DNA of 64,000 nucleotides, from assembly GCF_019130065.1 (NCBI RefSeq), contig NZ_JAHSPG010000013.1, positions 62,001 through 126,000 on the forward strand, read 5' to 3'. Positions 9,719 through 18,011 of the stretch are shown here, in pieces. A program made the position numbers and the translations under genes. The stretch comes from Pinibacter aurantiacus (lineage in GTDB: Bacteria; Bacteroidota; Bacteroidia; Chitinophagales; Chitinophagaceae). Under the pieces are notes generated by a model. The model did not search any database. It was given only the letters and a program-made list of their open reading frames with translations, and was not told the origin of the DNA. How positions within the stretch are numbered: the stretch's first letter is position 1; every line of letters starts with the position of its first letter.

Positions 9719-11176
9719 TTATAATGCTGCCTTTATGGCGTCTACTGTTTGCTGATCTTTTATGGTATCATTTACCCTGTCGAAAACGCCTCCTGTTTCC
9801 CATACAAATGGTTTGGCACCTATGGCCAGGCATTGCTTTGTAAGATAGGTGTACCATGCATTTACAGACGCATTATGCTTTGCCATATCGCGGGGAACAT
9901 GTATAGGATCTGTAGCTTTTCTCCTGTTGGTGGAGTATTCACCCATTATCAACGGTACGCCCTTGTCAATATATTCGGTCTTCATTTTTTTAAAGAAAGC
10001 TAACTGGTCAGCTTCTTCGCCATAAGTCGCATTGCGGAAGGGATCATCAATAGTAGAATGATTGCCAGCTCCCCAATAGTAAAAAATATTTCCCCAGCCA
10101 CCTTCGGAGGGATCAGCGTCCAATATTGCGAAATTGCTTGGTGTGTAATTATGAAACTCAAACAGTAAGCGGTTAGGCGTAGCATCAGTAGGGAAATACC
10201 TTCCTGGTTGTATAAATTCTTCAGAACCCTGAATGGCAATGGTTCTGTATGCATTTTTCCCTCCTGTTGAACGAACAGCGTTTATACATGCCTGATGGTA
10301 TGCCACTAAATTTTTTGCTTCTGCATCATTGGAAACATTGAAGGGTTCATTGGCACTTGCAAATAGCACATGCTCATCAAAATCGCGCATGGCAGTTGCT
10401 ATTTGCTGCCAGTAAGCTGTTTGCCGTGCAATAACCATGTCCTTTTTGCTGTCGGCTGCATTACCGGCGCCTTCCAGCCATCCGCCATCCCAATGTATAT
10501 TCAGCAAAACATACATGTCATTGTCAACACACATCTGCACCACTTTCTTTACAGAATCCATCCACTCCTGCGGTATTTGGGCAGTTGCATTATCGCCTCC
10601 ATGTAAATACCAGCCTGCAGGAATGCGCACTGCATTGAATCCTGTTTGTTTTAACAGTTTAAAATAATTTTCTGTTGGGCCGGGGTTAATGTTTACCAGT
10701 TCCAATGTATTACCCAGGTTTACTCCCAGTTTGATCTTAGTGATCAGTTGCGCAGCAGTGCTGCTCATTCCGGTAGCGTCCGGTGCCTTGGGTGAAGTAT
10801 TGTAATTCGGAAAAACGTACGGGAACTGATATACATTTATTCTCCTTGTGAGGCCATTTGCCGAATTGAGCAATATAACCTTTGAACGAGCAGCACCGGT
10901 ATAGTTTGTATCGGAAACAGCAACCTGGATGGTGGCATTACCCGCGTCTCCGGACACCTGGCTCAGTTTTACCCAATTCAATCCGGTTGTGTCTATGCCC
11001 CAGGAACTATTGCAGTTGAACATTAAAGATTTTGTTCCTCCCCAGGCAGCAACACTGTCCGTTTGGTTGGCAAGGGAGAGCTGAGCATCCTGACCTGATT
11101 TTTTGCAGGAAGCCAAAGAAATGGGTGCCACGAAAATTATTGCGGCTATAATCATTTGAATATTTTTCATTGTCAT
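9719..11176 (-). CDS. BACON-GH5 endo-beta-1,4-glucanase lipoprotein (endo-xyloglucanase candidate)
   Basis: 485-residue lipoprotein: lipobox SLASC with the modified Cys24. Residues about 30-118 form a BACON domain (SLANQTDSVAAWGG, SWGIDT). The GH5 barrel spans about 138-485, with LGVNLGNTLE at 150-159, VRIPAGW, NIHWDGGW (226-233), acid/base Glu277 in ASANEPF and nucleophile Glu413 in MGEYST. A surface BACON-GH5 next to SusC/SusD and this type of glycan-binding protein matches the architecture of the characterised Bacteroides ovatus xyloglucan enzyme BoGH5A (subfamily 4). It would cut the polymer at the cell surface to feed SusC. Xyloglucan specificity is inferred from context. Confidence 0.9.
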   Translation of the reverse strand: MTMKNIQMIIAAIIFVAPISLASCKKSGQDAQLSLANQTDSVAAWGGTKSLMFNCNSSWGIDTTGLNWVKLSQVSGDAGNATIQVAVSDTNYTGAARSKVILLNSANGLTRRINVYQFPYVFPNYNTSPKAPDATGMSSTAAQLITKIKLGVNLGNTLELVNINPGPTENYFKLLKQTGFNAVRIPAGWYLHGGDNATAQIPQEWMDSVKKVVQMCVDNDMYVLLNIHWDGGWLEGAGNAADSKKDMVIARQTAYWQQIATAMRDFDEHVLFASANEPFNVSNDAEAKNLVAYHQACINAVRSTGGKNAYRTIAIQGSEEFIQPGRYFPTDATPNRLLFEFHNYTPSNFAILDADPSEGGWGNIFYYWGAGNHSTIDDPFRNATYGEEADQLAFFKKMKTEYIDKGVPLIMGEYSTNRRKATDPIHVPRDMAKHNASVNAWYTYLTKQCLAIGAKPFVWETGGVFDRVNDTIKDQQTVDAIKAAL

Positions 11177-11241
11177 TTTCGTTTGTTTTAAGAGAGGACA
11201 CGAGGTAGAAACCCCGTGTCGTTCATCAGATGATGGCTGTT

Positions 11242-12747
11242 TTATTTAATTTTTACTACACGTATATTATCAAAGGCTGCATAATATCCTGTGGGGTTGG
11301 TTGCTGCACTATAGTTGTGCATATACAGGTTCATGCCGGTTTTACCAGAATTACCTACCAAACTTGTAAGCGTTGTAATGGCGTTTCCGCGGCCATCGCC
11401 GAGTGTGGCACTATTGGTTCTGAAAGATGAGAGCGGAATGGTAACGGTAACCCATCCTTTCGTTTTAAAGTCCTCAGCACCTGTAGCTGTACTCCATGGT
11501 TCGTAGCGATACATAATATTGTTTGATACACCACCCTGGATACAAAGCGAAGCGCCGTTCCATGCCTTCGGTACATTCATTTCAAACTTTACCGCCCAAT
11601 TTTCAGGGGCGTCGGATATATTACCGGCAGGCATCCACTGTGCATCGCCTAATCGTATTGCTGTGCTTCCATTGTTACCATCTCCACTATTTAATGGAGA
11701 ATTGATAAGGGACATAAACATACTTGGATTGCCCGCAAATAAAGGATCATAAGGGGGCCAGCCCGAATTCGGATCACCACTTTGTAATGAAGCGCCTCCC
11801 CACCATTGCCATCCAAACAGATCGCCCCATTCCATGTTACCTATCATACCCGTTAAGACATCATTCACCTTAAATGTAGTAGAGGCTGAGCCATACGATG
11901 TAGTTACCGTAACTACTCCTGAAGAATTTAATGGCGGGCATTTGAATGCGATATAGGAGAAATCCGGCGATGTATTATAAGTTGCGATAGTAACGCCTCC
12001 AAAATTAACGGTCTGCACATCCTTGAAAGCAGCGCCATAGATGTAAACAGAATCTCCTGCGGAAGGATTTTCATTTGAGATGGAAATAATACTGGGCTTT
12101 CCTACTGTATATATTTTTGATGTTATTGCCGTACCCGCCTGGGCCACCACTTTGATGGGACCTCCGGGCACCTCTGCCAGAGGCGGACATATAAACCTGA
12201 TAAAGGTCCCAAGCGAATCAACAGCAAAGTTTTTAATAACGCCGCCTGCAAAGTTTACGCTTTGTACCAGGAAGAAGCCGGATCCCTGAATGTATACTGA
12301 ATCACCTGGAAAGAAGGTTTCATTACCAATTCCGGTAATCACGGGCATTGGATAACTGTAGTTGAAAGAAAACAATGTACTTCCTGTTACGGTAGTATAT
12401 CTCACTGTATTCAGAAGCTCTGCAGGAACGGTATTGAATGGAATGGTGGCAGGTATTTGCACGACAGCCATGTCGTTTGAAAACAAGCCGTAGTTGAATT
12501 GGGCAGGCACACCATCAAAAAGTATTTCAACAGCATCTTTTAAATTGGAGCCATGAATAACGATCCATTGACCCGCCGTAATGCTTGTTACAAGCGTATC
12601 ACCAGGTGCGGCTGAATAGTTTCGTATGGACGTTATTTGCGGGGTACCACCCACCTTATCTTTTTTACAAGCTGACAATATTAACACTGCCAGCAGAATG
12701 GCGAAAAAAGATGAAAACCATTTTATGTTTGAATTACTAAGGTTCAT
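11242..12747 (-). CDS. Surface glycan-binding lipoprotein, SGBP-B type
   Basis: 501 residues, lipobox LILSAC (Cys27). Three IPT/Ig-like domains occur in series at about 36-131, 134-215 and 218-294; the second and third share GDSVYI and FICPPL/FKCPPL repeats. A C-terminal domain of about 200 residues (297-501) is rich in Trp and Tyr (EWGDLFGWQWWGGAS, GWPPYDPLF, YRYEPWS). Three Ig domains plus a terminal beta-sandwich and the total length agree with the xyloglucan-binding SGBP-B family (PF18329-like C-terminal domain). No catalytic site is apparent. It sits directly after SusD, where surface binding proteins usually are. Confidence 0.87.
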   Translation of the reverse strand: MNLSNSNIKWFSSFFAILLAVLILSACKKDKVGGTPQITSIRNYSAAPGDTLVTSITAGQWIVIHGSNLKDAVEILFDGVPAQFNYGLFSNDMAVVQIPATIPFNTVPAELLNTVRYTTVTGSTLFSFNYSYPMPVITGIGNETFFPGDSVYIQGSGFFLVQSVNFAGGVIKNFAVDSLGTFIRFICPPLAEVPGGPIKVVAQAGTAITSKIYTVGKPSIISISNENPSAGDSVYIYGAAFKDVQTVNFGGVTIATYNTSPDFSYIAFKCPPLNSSGVVTVTTSYGSASTTFKVNDVLTGMIGNMEWGDLFGWQWWGGASLQSGDPNSGWPPYDPLFAGNPSMFMSLINSPLNSGDGNNGSTAIRLGDAQWMPAGNISDAPENWAVKFEMNVPKAWNGASLCIQGGVSNNIMYRYEPWSTATGAEDFKTKGWVTVTIPLSSFRTNSATLGDGRGNAITTLTSLVGNSGKTGMNLYMHNYSAATNPTGYYAAFDNIRVVKIK

Positions 12748-12774
12748 AATTTTTAAATTTTGGCTTCATAAAAA

Positions 12775-14349
12775 TTAATAGTAAGGCACAGGTGCATCTG
12801 CCAGCTTAGGATCAGCGGAGAGTTCTGATGCAGGCAATTGCATGGTAAATGCTGCAATTGTTGCAGGCACAATTACTACGTTGCTTGGGTCAGGTGTAGC
12901 TACGCCATTGGTGTAACTAAAAGTGGTGCGTTGCTGATCGTTAATTAGGGAAACAGCTTTTGTGGGATTCCAGTAAGACAAGCGAACCAGGTCCAACCAA
13001 AACTGTCCTTCAAATGCAAACTCAATGCGTCTTTCCTTAAGCAGTACATCCATGTCTATTGTAGACACTGGATCTACACCGGCTCTGGTCCTGACTTTAT
13101 TAAAAAACTTTAACGCCTCTGCATTACTGGTCGTTGTGTTATTTCCTAACAAGGCTTCTGCGTATACAAGGTAAACGTCGGCCAGGCGAAGCAATGCATC
13201 GTGTTCGATAGAGGCCGTATAAGTCATGGAAGGAGAATTATTATCCTTTTCATTGCCGATGATATGTTTCTTCATCGCCTGACCGGTAGACTTATAACCA
13301 CCATTGGCTGCATTCAATTCGGGATAAATATCTCCATTCATCATAAAGGAAGCTTTCCTTCTGACTGAATCCTGGGTGGAATAATTTAAATACAAATCGT
13401 AAGTAGGCGCCAAAGGGGTCCATGCACCATTTTTCTGAGGATTGATATCGTTGGAAGGTGAATAGGTCAACAGCAGATTGCCTTCTTCCCACGATACACT
13501 GGGACCGGTGGCCCACTGCAATGCAAACAGCACTTCAGAATTGTCGTTGTATTGGGCTTTGAAAAGGTTTGCGTAATTATTTAATAAATTCAATCCACTG
13601 TTATTACAAACATTCCCCGCATATTTTATGGTACTGTCTAAATATTGTTGATTTCGTGCGCCATTGGTTTGCCCCAGTCCAGCCATTGTCAGGTAAACCT
13701 TCGCCAACATTCCCTGTGCGGACCATTTTGTAACTCTTCCTTTTGCGTCTATTGAAGGAAGATTCAAAGATGCAAAGTGTAAATCATTTTCAATAAATTT
13801 ATACACATCAGCAACAATATTACGCTGTAGAAGGGGGTCCTTAATGAGCTTGCTGTTGTCTTCTATTATAGGCACGGATCCCCACAACATAGCAAGATAA
13901 TAATAGGCAGTGCCCCTGATAAATCTTGCTTCAGCAAGTGCTGCATTCTTATCGGAAAGACTGATGGTGCTGCCTGCATTTTTATCGATAGAATTAATCA
14001 CAGTGTTGCACTGTCCTATCAGGTTATACAATCCTTTCCAACCGCCCTGCATCACGCTGTTTCCTGCAGTGATGGTACGCGCATACAGTTGCACCCAATC
14101 ACCCGACCATGCGAAGAACGCGTTGCCGCTTAAAATATCTCCCAAAGGCAGATAAGCTTCATGGTGCCAGACACCCCATGGTGATCCACCATACAGGCTC
14201 GCTGTAGCCAATCGTAATTCATCTGTGGTTTTGTAAAAATTTTCAGAGCTGATCTGGGATTGGGAAGGCCGGTCCAGAAAGCTTTTCTTACATGCAACAC
14301 CGCATACCAGTACAACTGCAGTAAGTAATATTTTATTTATGTATTTCAT
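12775..14349 (-). CDS. SusD/RagB family nutrient-binding lipoprotein
   Basis: 524 residues; lipobox CGVAC with Cys20 followed by KKSFLDRPSQSQIS, the usual SusD start. The TPR-like fold region carries ARFIRGTAYYYLAMLWGSVP (about 140-160), and the C-terminal part has RRIEFAFEGQFWLDLVRLSYW, a standard SusD signature. It forms the lid of the SusC transporter and binds glycan at the outer membrane. It starts 18 bp after SusC and ends 27 bp before the glycan-binding protein gene. Confidence 0.96.
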   Translation of the reverse strand: MKYINKILLTAVVLVCGVACKKSFLDRPSQSQISSENFYKTTDELRLATASLYGGSPWGVWHHEAYLPLGDILSGNAFFAWSGDWVQLYARTITAGNSVMQGGWKGLYNLIGQCNTVINSIDKNAGSTISLSDKNAALAEARFIRGTAYYYLAMLWGSVPIIEDNSKLIKDPLLQRNIVADVYKFIENDLHFASLNLPSIDAKGRVTKWSAQGMLAKVYLTMAGLGQTNGARNQQYLDSTIKYAGNVCNNSGLNLLNNYANLFKAQYNDNSEVLFALQWATGPSVSWEEGNLLLTYSPSNDINPQKNGAWTPLAPTYDLYLNYSTQDSVRRKASFMMNGDIYPELNAANGGYKSTGQAMKKHIIGNEKDNNSPSMTYTASIEHDALLRLADVYLVYAEALLGNNTTTSNAEALKFFNKVRTRAGVDPVSTIDMDVLLKERRIEFAFEGQFWLDLVRLSYWNPTKAVSLINDQQRTTFSYTNGVATPDPSNVVIVPATIAAFTMQLPASELSADPKLADAPVPYY

Positions 14350-14367
14350 TACAATAAAAATTTATGA

Positions 14368-17300
14368 TTAATTCAGATTAAGGTTGAGGCCCACTGTAAA
14401 TGTGCGTGGCTGAGGATAATACCCTCCATCCCAGCCTGCCTGCAATGGGTTCCAGGAGCCAATCTCCGGATCCATACCGGAATAGTTGGTAATGATGAAT
14501 GCATTGGTAACTGTTCCATACACCCTGAGTGCATTGATGTGGGCCTTTGATAATAGACGCGCGGGAAGTCTGTATCCAAGCGTTATATTTTTACACCTGA
14601 TGAACGAACCGTCTTCAATATATAAGTCTGATGGACGGCTGTTTTCATTTGTATTATCATTTCTTAATCCAACGATCTTTGTGTTTGGATTTTTTACAAA
14701 GGCGTTGTAAATATTAGAGGGAGATCCGTTGGGGTCCTTATATACCACCTGGGCGTAATCCAAAACTGATTTGAAATAATTGGTATTATTCTGTGGGTTC
14801 GTTTGTGAGATCAATAACTGATTAAAAACTTTGTTGCCGATGCTTGAGGTGAAGAAAAAGTTGAAATCAAAATTTTTATAAGTGAATGTATTGTTCAACC
14901 CAAACTGGGCTTTAGGCAATGGAGAGCCGAGAAAAGTCTGGTCCTTTGTATCAATAACACCATCCCCATTCAGGTCCTTGTATTTTCTGTCACCATACCA
15001 TATCGCACCTCCATCTTTGGAAACAGGATAAGGCACACCACTTTGATTAACCGGCAAGGCGTGCTTTGTAAAGTCTTCAGGAGTGGCAAAAACGCCATCA
15101 AACACATACCCGTAAAAACTACCCATGGCGCGTCCGGGAACTGTTTTTGCAAAAACATACCCGTTGTACGTTTGCGATAGATTAGCTGCATCGCCACCGG
15201 CCCCTAAACTGATTACTTTATTGACATTTCGCGAGTAAGTAAAATCTGTTTTCCATGTTAAATCTTTCCCAGTAATATTCGTGGTGCTGATCCTGAAATC
15301 AAATCCTTTGTTGCTAACAGCGCCCACATTCACATAAGGTGCCTGCATGGCGCCGGGTGACCATCCTGTGGTGGTTCCTGAAAATAATGGCAGGGGCAAC
15401 TTCAGTAATAGCCCGTCTGTTTCCCTGTTATAAATATCGAAGGAGAAACTGATGCGCCAATTCAGGAATGTACCATCAATACCCACATTGGAATATTTTG
15501 TTTTTTCCCACGATACATACGGGTTAGCAAGGTTTGACTGAAACTGTGCCGAGCCTGACAGTCCATTATTAACTGAGGTAAGCATTGTAACAAATGTATT
15601 GCCGGGAATACCCTGGTTATTGGTGGCACCATATCCTACTCTCAACTTAAGGTCATTCACAAATCTGACACCCCTAAAAAACTTTTCGTTGTTGATTTTC
15701 CACGCTAGTGCGCCTGAATACGTATTTACCCAGCGGTTGCCTTCAGCAAAATTGGAAGAGCCATCGGCGCGCATGTTGGCAGTAAGAAGGTACCTGTCCT
15801 GCCATCCAAAATTTATTCTGCCGAAGTAAGACTCAAGCGCGGGTCCCGATCCCTTTACACCACTGTTGCTTGCAGTATTCGCATCACCAGCACTTACCGA
15901 CTGCACCATGTTAGACGGAAAGTTTTGTCTTGCTGCGGATACATTTTCAAAAGAGCTCAATTGTGCTTCATGCCCCGCCAATACATTCAAATTCCATTTT
16001 GAAAATGAATGGTTATACGTTAAAAAGTTTCTGACTACTGTATATACATTTTGGCCGGATGCAGACGAAGCGGAGTTGGTATTATTTACAACTTTTCCGA
16101 AGTTATAAGTTGGATTGAAAGTATTTTCTTTACTAAAATCAAAGTTTCCCGACAATTCACTTCTTAGTGAAAGATCCTTTGTAAACAGGATGTCTGCATA
16201 CACATTTCCAAATACCTGGTATCTTTCCCTGGTGCGGGAATTCAGGAGCGCCAGGCCAACAGGATTGGGAACAGATGTAACCCAACCTGACGTATTGGTA
16301 ATGCCGCCCCATGAACCATCCGGATTTTTTACAGGGATGTCAGGTGTTAAGCTCAATGCGTTGTATATAACGCTCGACGTAGTGGCATTCACATTTTCAT
16401 CTACGTGTGCGAGTTGCAGGCTTGTACCAATCTTGAGCCAGTTGGTTGTTTTGTTGTCTAAATTTAGTCTTACCGAATATCTTTTAAAATCAGAGCCAAG
16501 GGCAATACCCTCTTGATCAAAATAGGTAACGGACAATAGATATTGCGTACGAGCATCACCACCGCTCACCGCAACGGAATGATTTTGCATGGGTGCCTTT
16601 CTGAACAACTCAGCTTGCCAATCTGTACCGTTGCCCAGATATTTGGGGTTTGCATATTCCGGCCTTGCATCAAAGCCCCATACAGTAGCTCTGTCGTTAA
16701 GCACTGTTGCCAGCTCCGGCAGGTTTACTGTGGGCAGTTTTTTTGGCAATTCCTGCATTCCAAAATATCCATCGTAGGAAACCGAGGGGGCCCCTGCTTT
16801 GCCTCTTTTTGTCGTAATAACGATTACGCCATTAGTCGCCTGGGAACCATAAATAGCCGTAGCCGAAGCATCTTTTAATACATCCACAGATTCAATTTCA
16901 CTTGGGTTGATTGTATTTAAAGGATTGGAACCACTTCCGGGATCGCTGGGGGATGGAATGATTACTCCATCCAATACGTATAAAGGTGCACTGTTTCCAC
17001 TAATGGATGATACCCCGCGAATCTGCACCGATACACCGCCCCCAGGTTGCCCTGAAACCTGCTGCACCATTACGCCGGCAACTTTTCCCTGCAGCGCCTG
17101 GTCAAATGTTGTGGGAAGTGTTTTCCTTAATTCTTCTCCCGTAACAGATGAAATGGCCCCGGTAAGATCTTTCCTTTTCACTTTTCCATATCCAACTACC
17201 ACTACATCGTTCAGTTGTAGCACGGTTTCCGTAAGACTGACACGGATCTTATTATTGTTTTCAACGCGAATCTCGGCCCGTTGAAACCCTACCCTTGTGA

Positions 17301-17541
17301 TGATTAATGTATTACCTGCTGAAGCTTCAATAGTAAAATTTCCATTATCATCAGAAACAGCAAAGCGGTTGGTATTTTTTACTGTGACCGATGCACCTGA
17401 GACGGGTGCAGATGAACTTTGATTGATAATGGTGCCGCTAAGTTTTGCTGTCTGAGCAAAAACATGGGTGGATAGCTGCGTAAGCAGAATCATTCCCAAT
17501 AGCAGCACAAATGGCAAGCGAGTCGTTTTGGATGATTTCAT
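14368..17541 (-). CDS. SusC/RagA family TonB-dependent outer-membrane transporter
   Basis: 1,057 residues. Signal peptide to about residue 30 (THVFAQ), carboxypeptidase-regulatory-like domain 33-108, TonB-box-like segment VVVVGYG at 113-119, plug domain about 125-235 (LYVLDGVIIP, VLKDASATAIYGSQATNG) and a 22-strand barrel ending in FTVGLNLNLN. No STN domain, so it is not itself a sigma/anti-sigma signalling transporter. It imports large oligosaccharides together with the adjacent SusD. The nearest upstream ORF is a small secreted protein ending 93 bp away; no clear -7 element was found between the two, which suggests a common transcript from the promoter near 17,920. Confidence 0.97.
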   Translation of the reverse strand: MKSSKTTRLPFVLLLGMILLTQLSTHVFAQTAKLSGTIINQSSSAPVSGASVTVKNTNRFAVSDDNGNFTIEASAGNTLIITRVGFQRAEIRVENNNKIRVSLTETVLQLNDVVVVGYGKVKRKDLTGAISSVTGEELRKTLPTTFDQALQGKVAGVMVQQVSGQPGGGVSVQIRGVSSISGNSAPLYVLDGVIIPSPSDPGSGSNPLNTINPSEIESVDVLKDASATAIYGSQATNGVIVITTKRGKAGAPSVSYDGYFGMQELPKKLPTVNLPELATVLNDRATVWGFDARPEYANPKYLGNGTDWQAELFRKAPMQNHSVAVSGGDARTQYLLSVTYFDQEGIALGSDFKRYSVRLNLDNKTTNWLKIGTSLQLAHVDENVNATTSSVIYNALSLTPDIPVKNPDGSWGGITNTSGWVTSVPNPVGLALLNSRTRERYQVFGNVYADILFTKDLSLRSELSGNFDFSKENTFNPTYNFGKVVNNTNSASSASGQNVYTVVRNFLTYNHSFSKWNLNVLAGHEAQLSSFENVSAARQNFPSNMVQSVSAGDANTASNSGVKGSGPALESYFGRINFGWQDRYLLTANMRADGSSNFAEGNRWVNTYSGALAWKINNEKFFRGVRFVNDLKLRVGYGATNNQGIPGNTFVTMLTSVNNGLSGSAQFQSNLANPYVSWEKTKYSNVGIDGTFLNWRISFSFDIYNRETDGLLLKLPLPLFSGTTTGWSPGAMQAPYVNVGAVSNKGFDFRISTTNITGKDLTWKTDFTYSRNVNKVISLGAGGDAANLSQTYNGYVFAKTVPGRAMGSFYGYVFDGVFATPEDFTKHALPVNQSGVPYPVSKDGGAIWYGDRKYKDLNGDGVIDTKDQTFLGSPLPKAQFGLNNTFTYKNFDFNFFFTSSIGNKVFNQLLISQTNPQNNTNYFKSVLDYAQVVYKDPNGSPSNIYNAFVKNPNTKIVGLRNDNTNENSRPSDLYIEDGSFIRCKNITLGYRLPARLLSKAHINALRVYGTVTNAFIITNYSGMDPEIGSWNPLQAGWDGGYYPQPRTFTVGLNLNLN

Positions 17542-17634
17542 ATTTGAGTGTTTAGAACTAGACTAAGTTTTATGAGCAGTTTTTTCCATTGTGGGTACTT
17601 GTTTTTATGTCCCGGGTCGAAATACGTTTTTATT

Positions 17635-17886
17635 TTAAGGGTGAGATAAAACGTTTAGCGTGATTGTATCAAATGTTTTTTCTGAAGAGTGGTGATGCAC
17701 TATTCCTAACGAAGAGGATGTCTTTTTAATATGATATGGAGTCCCCCCTGGCTTTACAGCGATCGAGGTGCAGTTGATAAAAACGACGATTCCCTTCGCC
17801 GTTTGAATGTGGAAAGGTTGCTCTGCCAATAAGTCACCAATACAGAGGAGAAAAAGCAAACCGTGAAGCAGCAGTTTTATTCTCAT
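17635..17886 (-). CDS. Small predicted secreted protein preceding susC, unknown function
   Basis: 83 residues from the ATG at 17884-17886; the longer frame begins at a TTG and was not used. It has a convincing signal peptide (MRIKLLLHGLLFLLCIGDLLA) and then about 60 mostly polar residues with one Cys and several His (VHHHSS). I do not recognise the family. Support for it being real: a -7 element lies 32 nt before the ATG, a 22-bp-spaced operator pair lies further up, and the same arrangement precedes the carboxylesterase gene, whose protein also starts with an MKIRLLL-like sequence. It could be a true small cell-envelope protein or the surviving 5' end of a duplicated, decayed gene. Confidence 0.45.
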   Translation of the reverse strand: MRIKLLLHGLLFLLCIGDLLAEQPFHIQTAKGIVVFINCTSIAVKPGGTPYHIKKTSSSLGIVHHHSSEKTFDTITLNVLSHP

Positions 17887-17917
17887 ATACAGCAATCGTT
17901 CAGTTGAATGAATACTG

Positions 17918-17925
17918 TAAAGCTA
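17918..17925 (-). promoter_or_regulatory. Predicted -7 promoter element for the susC operon
   Basis: On the minus strand this reads TAGCTTTA, seven of eight matches to the Bacteroidota consensus TAnnTTTG. It lies 32 nt upstream of the small-ORF ATG and 31 bp downstream of the direct-repeat operator, the same distances as at the carboxylesterase promoter. No good -33 TTG is visible, as expected if an activator is required. Confidence 0.6.
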
Positions 17926-17955
17926 ATATTGACTTGTGTAAAGAGGGGTAGCCTG

Positions 17956-17985
17956 ATGTTGCAGACTAGGGTATAAAATGTTGCA
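17956..17985 (-). promoter_or_regulatory. Direct-repeat operator, HTCS/AraC-type candidate
   Basis: ATGTTGCA occurs at 17956-17963 and again at 17978-17985, start-to-start 22 bp, about two helical turns. The identity continues for a few bases on the right (GAC versus AAC). Direct repeats two turns apart are the usual binding mode of AraC-family dimers, and the neighbouring regulator ends in an AraC domain. The same pair recurs at 26096-26125. Binding by that regulator is inferred. Confidence 0.6.
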
Positions 17986-18011
17986 AACACATGATTTTCA
18001 AAGGTGCTTAT

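Noticed and set aside
17635-17886. Small ORF as the remnant of a GH31 alpha-xylosidase
   Set aside because: The resemblance after the signal peptide is too short and vague to support a family call.
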